A stretch of DNA of 41,548 nucleotides from a bacterium (GTDB lineage Bacteria; Bacillota; Clostridia; Lachnospirales; Lachnospiraceae), in the NCBI GenBank assembly GCA_030535455.1, contig JAUNJY010000037.1:1-41548 (forward strand), in the 5' to 3' direction. This document shows positions 8,443 through 16,648 of the stretch, one piece after another. The position numbers were made by a program, and so were the translations under genes. Within the stretch, counting starts at the first letter, position 1, and every line of letters starts with the position of its first letter. Under the pieces are notes generated by a model. It was given only the letters and a program-made list of their open reading frames with translations, had not been told where the DNA came from and searched no databases.

Positions 8443-9948
8443 ATGAGAAGGAAAAGAGTTAGATTCTTTACAACCCTTCTTACTGTAATAGTTTTATTTA
8501 TGAGTGTTGGGTATCCGATGGAGACTGTAGGGGCTGCAACTAGGAAACCAACTAAGATAACGCTTACCGAGAAAAAGATAACATTGTATGTCAAGCAGTC
8601 GACAACGTTAAAAGTAAAGTCCGTAAGCCCAGCAAGGGCAAGCAAGAGTGTTACCTGGAAGTCAAGCAATTCAAGGGTAGCTACGGTAAACTCAAGAGGC
8701 AAGATTACTGCCAAGAGATCTGGAAGCGCTACAATTACAGCATATAGCAGATACAACAGGAGAGTAAAAGTATCTTGTAAAGTAACGGTGAAAAATCCAA
8801 CAATAAAGTTCAAACAAAGCAAGCTTACAGTAAATTCAAATCAGGATACCTATTTAAAGCCAGAGGTAAAAGGTGCATCGAAAAAAGTCTCTTATTCCAT
8901 GTCGAAAAAGGATCAAAAGATCGCATCTGTGAATTCCAAGGGACGTGTTCGATTTAAGAAGGCAGGAACAGTAACCGTGACGGCTTCGGCAAATGGCAAG
9001 AAAGCAAGCATTAAAATCAAGGCAGTTAAGCCAAGCTTAAGCATAAGCCCTACATCGGCAACCATTTATTTAACAGGAAGCAAGAGCATCCAGTTGAATG
9101 CAAAGACCTATGGTGCTTCCAAAAAAATAAGCTGGTCGGTCAGCAATAAATCTTATGCAACTGTGACCAACGGCAAAGTGGTTGCAAAAAAGGCTGGTAC
9201 AGTGAAGGTATATGCTAAAGCCAATGGACTGACCAAGTATTGTACAATTAAGATCAGGCCGGTACAAGAGAGGGTGACACCGGTTAAGGTTAAACTTGGA
9301 AAGGATACCGGATATCGATATACCGTGTCCTCTGATATGAAATATGTTAAGACCGTAAGCGGTGTACGGACATTCCAGACCACATCCTCCGACCTGGCAA
9401 AACGACAGGCAAAGGTGAAAAAGCTATCAGGTTATAAGACCAATTTATCCGCCATTTTCTTCAATATGGCAACTAAAAATTCTGTCTTTACCATGGCAGG
9501 CGTCAAAGCCACGGTAACAGAAAACAAGACGGATTATAAGAAGATCGTAATTTCAGGAAAGAGCCCAAGTTTTGACGGGACTTATGAGATACGGCTAACA
9601 AAGAAAAATAATACGTATACATTTACAACAAAGAAGGGTACTACGACGCTACCATCCATTGCAATTACCGCTTCCCTCAAAAATGGAATGTATACCTTGA
9701 ATATAGCAATTGGACAGTTTAAATTTATCGCTTATGTTAAGGCAGACGGTACCCAGGCATTCCTCTATACGGCAATGTCAAGAGACCGCAGGCTTGTTGT
9801 AAGCTACACTTCATCAAAGAATAAATATGAATTTATCTATAACAGGACGTATTTAAATGAAATGAGTTCATTTTTCAGTCTGTTCCATATCAGTGACAAC
9901 ATTGGTGGATTTATTGACCATGCAAGAACTACGGTATATTACAAATAA
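8443..9948 (+). CDS. Secreted protein with bacterial Ig-like (BIG_2) domains
   Basis: A signal peptide (basic MRRKR, hydrophobic core, cleavage near GAA at residue 32) is followed by three Ig-like BIG_2 units at about residues 36-120, 122-200 and 203-275. Each unit has the VTWKSSN.RVATVNSRGKITA or similar pattern and a GTVTVTASANGK-type strand. The remaining 220 residues are a separate lysine/threonine-rich domain I do not recognise. There is no C-terminal anchor, so it is either released or held by the wall or the polymer through its very basic surface. GGAGG precedes ATG 8443. It heads a tight run of genes that includes a sortase. Confidence 0.8.
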   Translation: MRRKRVRFFTTLLTVIVLFMSVGYPMETVGAATRKPTKITLTEKKITLYVKQSTTLKVKSVSPARASKSVTWKSSNSRVATVNSRGKITAKRSGSATITAYSRYNRRVKVSCKVTVKNPTIKFKQSKLTVNSNQDTYLKPEVKGASKKVSYSMSKKDQKIASVNSKGRVRFKKAGTVTVTASANGKKASIKIKAVKPSLSISPTSATIYLTGSKSIQLNAKTYGASKKISWSVSNKSYATVTNGKVVAKKAGTVKVYAKANGLTKYCTIKIRPVQERVTPVKVKLGKDTGYRYTVSSDMKYVKTVSGVRTFQTTSSDLAKRQAKVKKLSGYKTNLSAIFFNMATKNSVFTMAGVKATVTENKTDYKKIVISGKSPSFDGTYEIRLTKKNNTYTFTTKKGTTTLPSIAITASLKNGMYTLNIAIGQFKFIAYVKADGTQAFLYTAMSRDRRLVVSYTSSKNKYEFIYNRTYLNEMSSFFSLFHISDNIGGFIDHARTTVYYK

Positions 9949-9965
9949 GCGGTCAAGGAGCGGGT

Positions 9966-10649
9966 ATGAAACGATACAAGATTTGCCTTATGATAGGCAT
10001 TGCTTTAGTTCTGATGATATTGCCGGGGGAAGTCGTCTTTGCAGGAGACATCAACAGTGCAGAGGCTGATTTACTGGAATATCTAAGCGGAACCTTTACC
10101 TATGACGGACACAAGTATAAAGCCACAAGTTCTGCCCTTGCAACTGCGAGGGCAAAGCTTAGTGAGGACGGCATTGATCTGACCGAAGCCCAGTGTAAAA
10201 AGGCAAAACAATTTATACAGAGCAATCTAAAGACCGGAATTGAAAGTGGCTACCTTGTGGAAATCAAAAATGAAAAGGAAAAAAAAGAAGAGGCTTCCAA
10301 GGATTCAGAGAGCGGCGCAGGGGAAACAGACAAAGAGTCTTCAAATACGCCAGAAACCAAGGCAAGCAAGAAAGAAACCGTATCAAGCGACTATATCAAA
10401 GTCGAATATTCGGATTTTGAATTGGATACCGATGAAGTATCTATAACAGTGGAAAAATATCTGGAAGGAAAAGTCTCTGTAAGAAAGGGAAAAACCTCTG
10501 TTTTAGAGGGATCCTTGCCAGTTAAGAATACAGGAATATCAATCGAAAAGGGCTTACTAATGGCAAAAATATTAGGGAGCCTATTTTTTATGCTCATAAT
10601 TATGTCATTAGTAGAACTATTCTTCGCCAAGAAAAATAAACACCAATAG
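9966..10649 (+). CDS. Surface protein with sorting-signal-like C-terminus
   Basis: A signal peptide (residues 1-26, ending VVFAG) precedes a small folded region, then an acidic/lysine-rich linker at about 100-140. The C-terminus has LPVKNTG at residues 184-190, a hydrophobic segment at about 198-218 and a basic end (AKKNKHQ). This order of motif, helix and charged tail is that of a sortase substrate, although LPVKNTG departs from LPxTG by extra residues. It lies directly before the sortase gene, which supports the idea. It could instead be a simple membrane-anchored protein. AAGGAG lies before ATG 9966. Confidence 0.65.
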   Translation: MKRYKICLMIGIALVLMILPGEVVFAGDINSAEADLLEYLSGTFTYDGHKYKATSSALATARAKLSEDGIDLTEAQCKKAKQFIQSNLKTGIESGYLVEIKNEKEKKEEASKDSESGAGETDKESSNTPETKASKKETVSSDYIKVEYSDFELDTDEVSITVEKYLEGKVSVRKGKTSVLEGSLPVKNTGISIEKGLLMAKILGSLFFMLIIMSLVELFFAKKNKHQ

Positions 10650-11295
10650 GAAGCTGTTTGCTTATCTCTTAGTACCGGCGGTATTTACTTTGCTTGTATA
10701 TGGAATTTTTATGTTCGCAGGCCGTCCCATCTGGGACATGGTGCTAAATGAGTTTAAGCTGGCAGCAGTAAAAGGTGCCCCAGAATATTCGTATGAAAAG
10801 CAGCAATCTTTGGACAACGATCACACAGAGCCCCGGGAGGAGATAGAAAAGGGCGAAGAGAATCCTCCTCTTATTGGGACCATGTTTGGAGAAGTGTGCT
10901 GTGAAACAGCAGAATTGAAGGCACCACTGTACTATGGAGATTCAGATGATATTTTTGAAAAAGGAATTGGCATATATGCGGCATCTTCCTTGCCTGGTGA
11001 AACAGGGACCATCCTTGCAGGAGGGCATGACACCACATTTATGGCGCCATTGGAACATATGGAGAAAGGAAATGAAATCATCATCAAGACCGTAAACGGA
11101 CAATATCAGTATGAAGTTACCGACATAAAGATTGCAGACGTACTAGATCAGGACGCGTATGGATTGCAAACAGACCAGGAACAGCTTGTTTTATATACCT
11201 GTTATCCATTTGGAGATGTGACAAAGCAACGAACCGAACGATTTTACGTGTATGCAAAGAGAGTGAATGTGACAAATGACCGGGAGGTAGGATGA
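10636..11295 (+). CDS. Sortase with class D-like features, non-standard start
   Basis: A transpeptidase that cleaves sorting signals outside the membrane. Catalytic residues are visible (numbered from TTG 10690): His113 in GGHDTTF, Cys171 in LYTCYPF and Arg184 in TERFYVYAK. The ordinary open frame begins at TTG 10690, but that start cuts the membrane helix in half. The same frame is open upstream and reads NTNRKLFAYLLVPAVFTLL, a full N-terminal anchor. No ATG, GTG or TTG exists there. ATA 10636 would give a natural-looking start that overlaps the previous stop, but no ribosome binding site is obvious. The start is therefore unresolved and translation may depend on coupling. Confidence 0.8.
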   Translation: MNTNRKLFAYLLVPAVFTLLVYGIFMFAGRPIWDMVLNEFKLAAVKGAPEYSYEKQQSLDNDHTEPREEIEKGEENPPLIGTMFGEVCCETAELKAPLYYGDSDDIFEKGIGIYAASSLPGETGTILAGGHDTTFMAPLEHMEKGNEIIIKTVNGQYQYEVTDIKIADVLDQDAYGLQTDQEQLVLYTCYPFGDVTKQRTERFYVYAKRVNVTNDREVG

Positions 11296-12137
11296 TGCTA
11301 AAACAACATACTGTTCGAACTATCCTGAGCCTGCTGTTGTCCTTTTTTCTGTGCCTGAGCCTGGTGGGCTTATGTATTTTCGCAGAAGGTGAAACCGCAA
11401 TTGTTGGGAAACGTAACTTTAGAGACCATGTGAAGGCAAGCAATTATATCAATGCCATTGAGAAACAGGTAAACCAGCAGGTGTGTCAGCTTTTACTCAA
11501 TAGGAAAGTTGACCCGGCGTGTGCTGAAGAGCTGTTAAATGGTAATCGTATCTATGTGGATGCATTTAACTATATTAATACTGTATTTAGTGGGAAAGAG
11601 GGAAGGACACAGTCATTAGAGTTTAGAGAAGGATTGTCATCTGCAATAAAGGATTATTTAGAGAAAAATAAGGTGAGCGACTCTGCCAATATTGATTTAA
11701 TTATAAAAGAGATTGTCTCCCAAGCGGAAAGCTACTATGAGACTTATGTGACACCAGATTTCGTTTCTACTTTTTATGCATTTTCTAATAGTTTAAATCA
11801 TAAGTTGATATGTCTTGCAATCGTCAGCGGAATTCTAGCAATCCTAATCCTTGTCCTTTTATTTCATATGTATCATAGTAAGGTCCATGCCATGGCATAT
11901 CTTATTTATGCTGGAATAACGGCGGTTCTTATAAATGGTTTGATTGCCATATCCATAAGAAATGGTGATTTTGCCTCCCGTTTAAATATAGGCCCGCCTA
12001 GTTATGCAGCAGTCATAAATGAGATGGTTCGTGCATTGGAAAAGCAGTGCTACGTGGTCACTGGAATTATGGCCGGACTTGTGGTACTGCTCATAAGCAT
12101 AAAGCAATATTGCAAATCAAATTTATATAGAAAGTAG
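11292..12137 (+). CDS. Membrane protein of unknown function next to the sortase
   Basis: This 281-residue protein has a signal-anchor at about residues 8-32 and an extracellular helical region rich in polar residues (to about 170). Three further membrane helices follow, at about 173-195, 202-220 and 255-273. I do not recognise the family. The ATGATG start overlaps the sortase stop by four bases, and GGGAGG upstream fits the second ATG (11295) slightly better. The overlap and the shared strand point to a joint role with the sortase or the polymer machinery, such as a chaperone or scaffold. That role is inferred from context only. Confidence 0.75.
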   Translation: MMLKQHTVRTILSLLLSFFLCLSLVGLCIFAEGETAIVGKRNFRDHVKASNYINAIEKQVNQQVCQLLLNRKVDPACAEELLNGNRIYVDAFNYINTVFSGKEGRTQSLEFREGLSSAIKDYLEKNKVSDSANIDLIIKEIVSQAESYYETYVTPDFVSTFYAFSNSLNHKLICLAIVSGILAILILVLLFHMYHSKVHAMAYLIYAGITAVLINGLIAISIRNGDFASRLNIGPPSYAAVINEMVRALEKQCYVVTGIMAGLVVLLISIKQYCKSNLYRK

Positions 12138-12145
12138 GAAGGCAC

Positions 12146-13378
12146 ATGAATTCTGAACAGGACGTGAATGAGATTGACCTAATTGAAATGCTACATATTC
12201 TGAGACGACGTCTGGTAATCATTATCAGCGTTACCGTGATATTTGGACTTGCTGGAGCACTTGTTAGCTATTATATGATTGAGCCCAAGTATGCAAGCAT
12301 ATCAAAAATCTATGTAATGTCAAAGTCGGATGCTTCCTTCAGCCTTTCTGATCTTGACTTAAGCACTGGCTTGACGGCCGACTATGCAGAACTGATCAAA
12401 AGCCGTACAGTGATGGAACAGGTAATCAAGGATCTGCATCTGACGATGGACTACGATGAACTGCTTAGTCTGGTAACGATTACAAATCCAAAGGATACGC
12501 GTATGTTGAGTATCAAAGTGACCTATACGGATCCGGTCCTTGCCAAGGAAATAGCCAATGACATAGTGGCGGTATCTCAAAAATCCATTAAGGACATTAT
12601 GCATACTGATGAGCCAAGCGTAGTGGAGCCTGCTATTTCAACCGGTCAGAAAGTGTCTCCGAATATTACAAAGAACACCTTGCTAGCAACACTACTTGGT
12701 TTATTTATATCATGTGGCATCATCATCGTAGGCTATTTGCTAGATGATACGGTAAAGACTGCTGATGACGTGGAACGCTATCTAGGACTAAACACCCTGG
12801 GAATGATCCCAGATGAAGACGAGAAGAAAAGGAATAGTAAAAAGAAAAAGAATAAGGGAAAGAAGAAATCAAAGGAGGAGTATGCCGGGGAGATACAGGT
12901 TTTAGAAGAGAAGGTGGAAGAAAAGATTGAAGAGGAAAAGGCAGAAGAAAGGGCTTTTGAAGAGACAGTAGAGAAAGAAAAAGGAGAAGGCAAGACGGAG
13001 AAAAAGGTTAAGGAAGAGACAATTGAAGAGAAAACGGAAGAGGTGAAGACTGAAGAAAAGACAATTGAAGAAAAGGATAAAGAAGGGAAAGAGGAAGACA
13101 GGATAGAAGAAAAGGCTAAAGAAGAGACAATTGAAGTGAAGACAGAGGAAAGGACGGAAGAAAAGGCGGAAGACAAGGCAACGGATGAGAAGACCGAACA
13201 TGATGGGAAGACAGTAGAAAAGACCAGCGAGGAAGAAAAAATAATGGAAGAACGGGCAGAGAAGCCAGCCCTTGAAGAAATATCGAAAGAGGAGATATTG
13301 AGCAAGGGAGAAGAGGAGGCAGTACAGGAGATTGCAGCAGAGCAGGAACCAGTCCATACAGAAGGAAAGGAGGAATAA
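12146..13378 (+). CDS. Wzz-type chain-length determinant / tyrosine-kinase modulator with long Glu/Lys tail
   Basis: The N-terminal 200 residues are a CpsC/YveK-type Wzz module. EIDLIEMLHILRRRL leads into membrane helix 1 (about 25-47), then an extracellular domain, and helix 2 at about 177-197 with DDTVKTADDVERYLGLNTLGMIP after it. This module activates the neighbouring kinase and sets polymer length. The remaining 180 residues are exceptional: a Lys-rich stretch, then Glu/Lys repeats of the EEKTEE type predicted as a long charged helix inside the cell. Ordinary modulators are about 220-250 residues long. AGGAAGG precedes ATG 12146. The kinase gene follows with 3 bases between. Confidence 0.88.
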   Translation: MNSEQDVNEIDLIEMLHILRRRLVIIISVTVIFGLAGALVSYYMIEPKYASISKIYVMSKSDASFSLSDLDLSTGLTADYAELIKSRTVMEQVIKDLHLTMDYDELLSLVTITNPKDTRMLSIKVTYTDPVLAKEIANDIVAVSQKSIKDIMHTDEPSVVEPAISTGQKVSPNITKNTLLATLLGLFISCGIIIVGYLLDDTVKTADDVERYLGLNTLGMIPDEDEKKRNSKKKKNKGKKKSKEEYAGEIQVLEEKVEEKIEEEKAEERAFEETVEKEKGEGKTEKKVKEETIEEKTEEVKTEEKTIEEKDKEGKEEDRIEEKAKEETIEVKTEERTEEKAEDKATDEKTEHDGKTVEKTSEEEKIMEERAEKPALEEISKEEILSKGEEEAVQEIAAEQEPVHTEGKEE

Positions 13379-13381
13379 GCA

Positions 13382-14104
13382 GTGGAGAAAGTCGAGTTTG
13401 AAAACCTTATAGAACTAACCTATGCAAAAAAGGAAGCATTTAACTCCATTCGTACCAACCTAAGCTTCTGTGGTTCTGACATCAAGACGATTTTAATTAC
13501 AAGCTGTAGTCCTGATGAAGGGAAAACAAGTACCGCTATGGGACTTGCAAGGACTCTGGCAAATGATAATAAGAGGGTAGTATTAATCGACTGTGATTTA
13601 CGTAAATCGTCCATGATAGGACAATATCATGCGGTAAATCAGAAGAAGGAGATCAAAGGATTATCTCATTATCTAAGCGGTCAGGCCATGATGCAAGACG
13701 TGCTTTACGAAACAAATCAAGAAAACCTATCCATTATTTTTGCAGGAAGATCCACACCAAATCCAACCCAATTACTTGGAACGGACCTATTTCACTCCTT
13801 GTTAGATTGGGCAAGAGAACATTTTGATATGGTAATTATTGATACTCCACCTCTTGGAACCGTAATCGATGCAGCCATAATCGCACCACGCTGTGACGGC
13901 GCAATCCTACTGGTAGAAAGTAATAAAAACAGCTATAAGTTTCTGCAGACTGTGAAAAAACAGCTGGAGGTCACCGGTGTCAAAATCCTAGGAGTCATAC
14001 TAAATAAGATGCAGACGGACAAAAATGGCTATTACAATAGGTACTATAAGCATTACTACAAAAAATATTATGGGAATTATAATGACACATCTTCAAAACA
14101 ATAA
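13382..14104 (+). CDS. Bacterial tyrosine kinase, CpsD/CapB family
   Basis: An autophosphorylating kinase that works with the membrane modulator to control polymer synthesis. Walker A SPDEGKTSTA is at about residue 43, Walker A' VVLIDCDLR at about 67 and Walker B MVIIDTPPLG at about 152. The C-terminus has a dense tyrosine cluster (YYNRYYKHYYKKYYGNY), the phosphorylation site in this family. The start is GTG 13382, with AAAGGAGG (13367-13374) inside the end of the previous gene. The 240-residue length is typical. Confidence 0.94.
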   Translation: MEKVEFENLIELTYAKKEAFNSIRTNLSFCGSDIKTILITSCSPDEGKTSTAMGLARTLANDNKRVVLIDCDLRKSSMIGQYHAVNQKKEIKGLSHYLSGQAMMQDVLYETNQENLSIIFAGRSTPNPTQLLGTDLFHSLLDWAREHFDMVIIDTPPLGTVIDAAIIAPRCDGAILLVESNKNSYKFLQTVKKQLEVTGVKILGVILNKMQTDKNGYYNRYYKHYYKKYYGNYNDTSSKQ

Positions 14105-14157
14105 ATAGCATTATAAGCGACTAAAGCAATATCATTACAATATTGTTGGAGGCTTAA

Positions 14158-16179
14158 ATGAAGAGAATATGTTTGGAGCATTGGAAAGTTGTCAGCATAA
14201 TGCTGGCTATGTACGATTCCTTAATACTTGTATTAGGCTATTTCCTTGCGCTCTGGCTTCGCTTTGACTGTAAGTACTCGAGTATTCCCGAGGAGTATCT
14301 GAATGCATATCGTGCCTTTATCCCCGGTTATGTTATTTTCAGTCTAATAGTTTTTATCGGCTGCAGGCTCTATCGAAGTATATGGAAATTTGCCAGCTAT
14401 AACGAGCTCTTTCGAGTACTTATAGCAACAATCATTACCTCAGCCGTTCATATAGTTGGCATCACATTTTTATTCAGGCGCATGCCTGTTTCTTATTACT
14501 GTTTTGGAATCGTTTTTCAATTTGGGGCAGTACTTTGCATACGTTTTTCCTATCGATTTATATTGCTGCTTCGAACGACCCATTCCAGTCACGAGAATAA
14601 TGCCAACGTCATGCTAATTGGTGCAGGCGCAGCCGGACGCATCATTTTACGGGATATGATGAAAGCTAAAGAATATACCGATCACGTCTGTTGTATTATA
14701 GATGACGATCCGAATAAATGGAATCGTTATATCGAAGGGATTCCAATTGTCGGAGGAAGAGATGACATCTTAGTAAATGTAGAAAAATATAAGATTAAGA
14801 AGATTTATCTGACAATTCCAAGTGCCAGGTCAGAAGAAAAACGAGATATCTTAAATATTTGCAATGAAACCGGTTGTGAGCTAAAACAGCTTCCAGGCCT
14901 ATATCAGCTGGTAAATGGCGAGGCTTCCGTGGGAGCTATGCAAGATGTGTCAGTGGAAGATTTGTTAGGAAGGGAACCCGTCCACGCCAACTTAAAAGAA
15001 GTCTTTGAATTCCTATCTGGAAAATGCATCTTAGTAACAGGGGGAGGAGGCTCTATCGGCAGTGAGCTCTGCAGGCAGGTGGCCGCCCATCATCCAAAAC
15101 AACTAATTATCTTTGACATTTATGAGAACAATGCTTATGGCATCCAGCTGGAACTAAAAGAGAAGTTTCCAAACCTGAACCTTGTAACACTGATTGGCTC
15201 AGTACGAGACAGCCGCCGGATCTACCAGGTATTTAAAGAGTATCGACCAGAAATAGTCTTCCACGCAGCTGCCCATAAGCATGTGCCATTAATGGAAGAC
15301 AGCCCTTGTGAGGCAATTAAAAACAATGCAATCGGGACCTACAAGACCGCCTATGCCGCCATGCTACAAGGATGTAAACGCTTTGTTCTGATCAGCACAG
15401 ATAAGGCAGTCAACCCAACCAATATAATGGGGGCCTCTAAGCGTCTCTGTGAAATGATCATCCAGACCTTTGATCAGAAAATAAGGGAGGGTAAGGCAAA
15501 TGAACTTCCAACCATGTTTACCCATACGGGAGACGAACTAGGACAGCTAAAGAAGAAACGCAGGCTTCCCGCTGACATACATACTGAATTTGTTGCCGTT
15601 CGCTTTGGTAATGTGCTAGGAAGCAATGGCTCCGTAATTCCAATCTTTCAGCATCAGATTGCTCACGGCGGTCCGGTCACCGTAACTCATCCAGACATTA
15701 TCCGGTACTTTATGACCATACCGGAAGCTGTCAGCCTAGTACTACAAGCTGGCACCTATGCCCATGGCGGCGAAATCTTTGTACTTGATATGGGAAGTCC
15801 TGTAAAGATCGACAGCCTGGCAAGAAACCTGATCAAGCTGTCCGGCTATAAGCCCGATGTAGACATTATGGTAGAGTATACCGGACTACGACCCGGCGAA
15901 AAGCTATTTGAAGAGAAGTTGATGAGCGAGGAAGGCATGAGGACCACCGCAAATAAGCTAATCTACATTGGCAGTCCAATTCATTTTGATACCAATGTAT
16001 TCTTAAAGCAGTTAAAAGAGCTGATGAGTGCAGCCTATGCCAACAGCGAAGACATGAAAGAGCTGGTCGCAGAAGTCGTAGAGACATATCAGGTTGCAGA
16101 AGAAGAACAGGAAAAAGAAAAGGAAAAAAGCGAGAAAAGTTATGCAAAACTGGTTAGAAAGACAGTTGTCAGTGTGTAA
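14158..16179 (+). CDS. Membrane UDP-GlcNAc 4,6-dehydratase, CapD/PglF type
   Basis: It converts UDP-GlcNAc to a 4-keto-6-deoxy sugar, the first step to 4-amino sugars. Four membrane helices occupy about residues 10-140, and a first nucleotide-binding domain (VMLIGAGAAGR) follows. The catalytic SDR domain opens with LVTGGGGSIGSELC near residue 292. It contains AAHKHVPLMED and TDKAVNPTNIMGASKR, in which Met replaces the usual SDR tyrosine, as is normal in the PglF/FlaA1 group. At 673 residues it is slightly long because of a Glu/Lys-rich end. GGAGG precedes ATG 14158. The partner aminotransferase starts 470 bases downstream. Confidence 0.93.
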   Translation: MKRICLEHWKVVSIMLAMYDSLILVLGYFLALWLRFDCKYSSIPEEYLNAYRAFIPGYVIFSLIVFIGCRLYRSIWKFASYNELFRVLIATIITSAVHIVGITFLFRRMPVSYYCFGIVFQFGAVLCIRFSYRFILLLRTTHSSHENNANVMLIGAGAAGRIILRDMMKAKEYTDHVCCIIDDDPNKWNRYIEGIPIVGGRDDILVNVEKYKIKKIYLTIPSARSEEKRDILNICNETGCELKQLPGLYQLVNGEASVGAMQDVSVEDLLGREPVHANLKEVFEFLSGKCILVTGGGGSIGSELCRQVAAHHPKQLIIFDIYENNAYGIQLELKEKFPNLNLVTLIGSVRDSRRIYQVFKEYRPEIVFHAAAHKHVPLMEDSPCEAIKNNAIGTYKTAYAAMLQGCKRFVLISTDKAVNPTNIMGASKRLCEMIIQTFDQKIREGKANELPTMFTHTGDELGQLKKKRRLPADIHTEFVAVRFGNVLGSNGSVIPIFQHQIAHGGPVTVTHPDIIRYFMTIPEAVSLVLQAGTYAHGGEIFVLDMGSPVKIDSLARNLIKLSGYKPDVDIMVEYTGLRPGEKLFEEKLMSEEGMRTTANKLIYIGSPIHFDTNVFLKQLKELMSAAYANSEDMKELVAEVVETYQVAEEEQEKEKEKSEKSYAKLVRKTVVSV

Positions 16180-16648
16180 TTACATGGTTAAGTTTGGTGA
16201 TTGTAATGGAGATACAGCCATTTAAACAGAAGTTATAACTCTGTTTCACAACAATGCACCTAGATGTTAGACTTGCAAGAATAACATCTGGAGATAGAGT
16301 GATAGCAGTATAATAGGGACATCCAAGAGAAAATCTTGATTTCATTCGGGGGTCGAGGGCGTAGGAAAATTCCTGATTATGAAATTTCCTATGGATAGTG
16401 AACTAGATTCTAGAACTGAAGAGGTTAATAGGGGTTTTTGGGTACTCTGGATTGACCCACAATATAGAGTAGAAAAAAGAATGGAGGCAATTTGACCAGG
16501 TTCGGTGTGAATGCTATCACGGTGGACTAATGTTCATTTTTTTAGTGTATGCAAGATAAAAAACGACAAAACAATATCACATATTTGAAATAAAAACAAG
16601 AATAAAATTAAATAAAATAACATTAAAAAATGAATGAGAGGATTACGC
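16180..16648. other. Gap between the conserved and the variable part of the locus
   Basis: No recognisable gene. A hairpin, TAGGAAAATT (16362-16371) with AAATTTCCTA (16382-16391), is present without a T-run, and a weaker AAACAG/CTGTTT stem sits at 16224-16246. A TATAAT at 16309-16314 lacks a good -35 box. A 33-codon open frame from 16390 matches nothing I know. Base composition becomes more AT-rich from here on. Confidence 0.5.

Noticed and set aside
8352-8822. Hydrophobic minus-strand frame
   Set aside because: It lies opposite the promoter and signal-peptide region of the Ig-like gene and has no start signals; it is a shadow of that gene.
9153-9383. Minus-strand frames inside the Ig-like gene
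   Set aside because: They are shadows of a well-supported plus-strand gene.
12778-13305. Long minus-strand frame rich in Ser and Phe
   Set aside because: It is the complement of the Glu/Lys-rich tail of the Wzz-type gene (GAA/GAG/AAA codons read backward as TTC/CTC/TTT), with no ribosome binding site.
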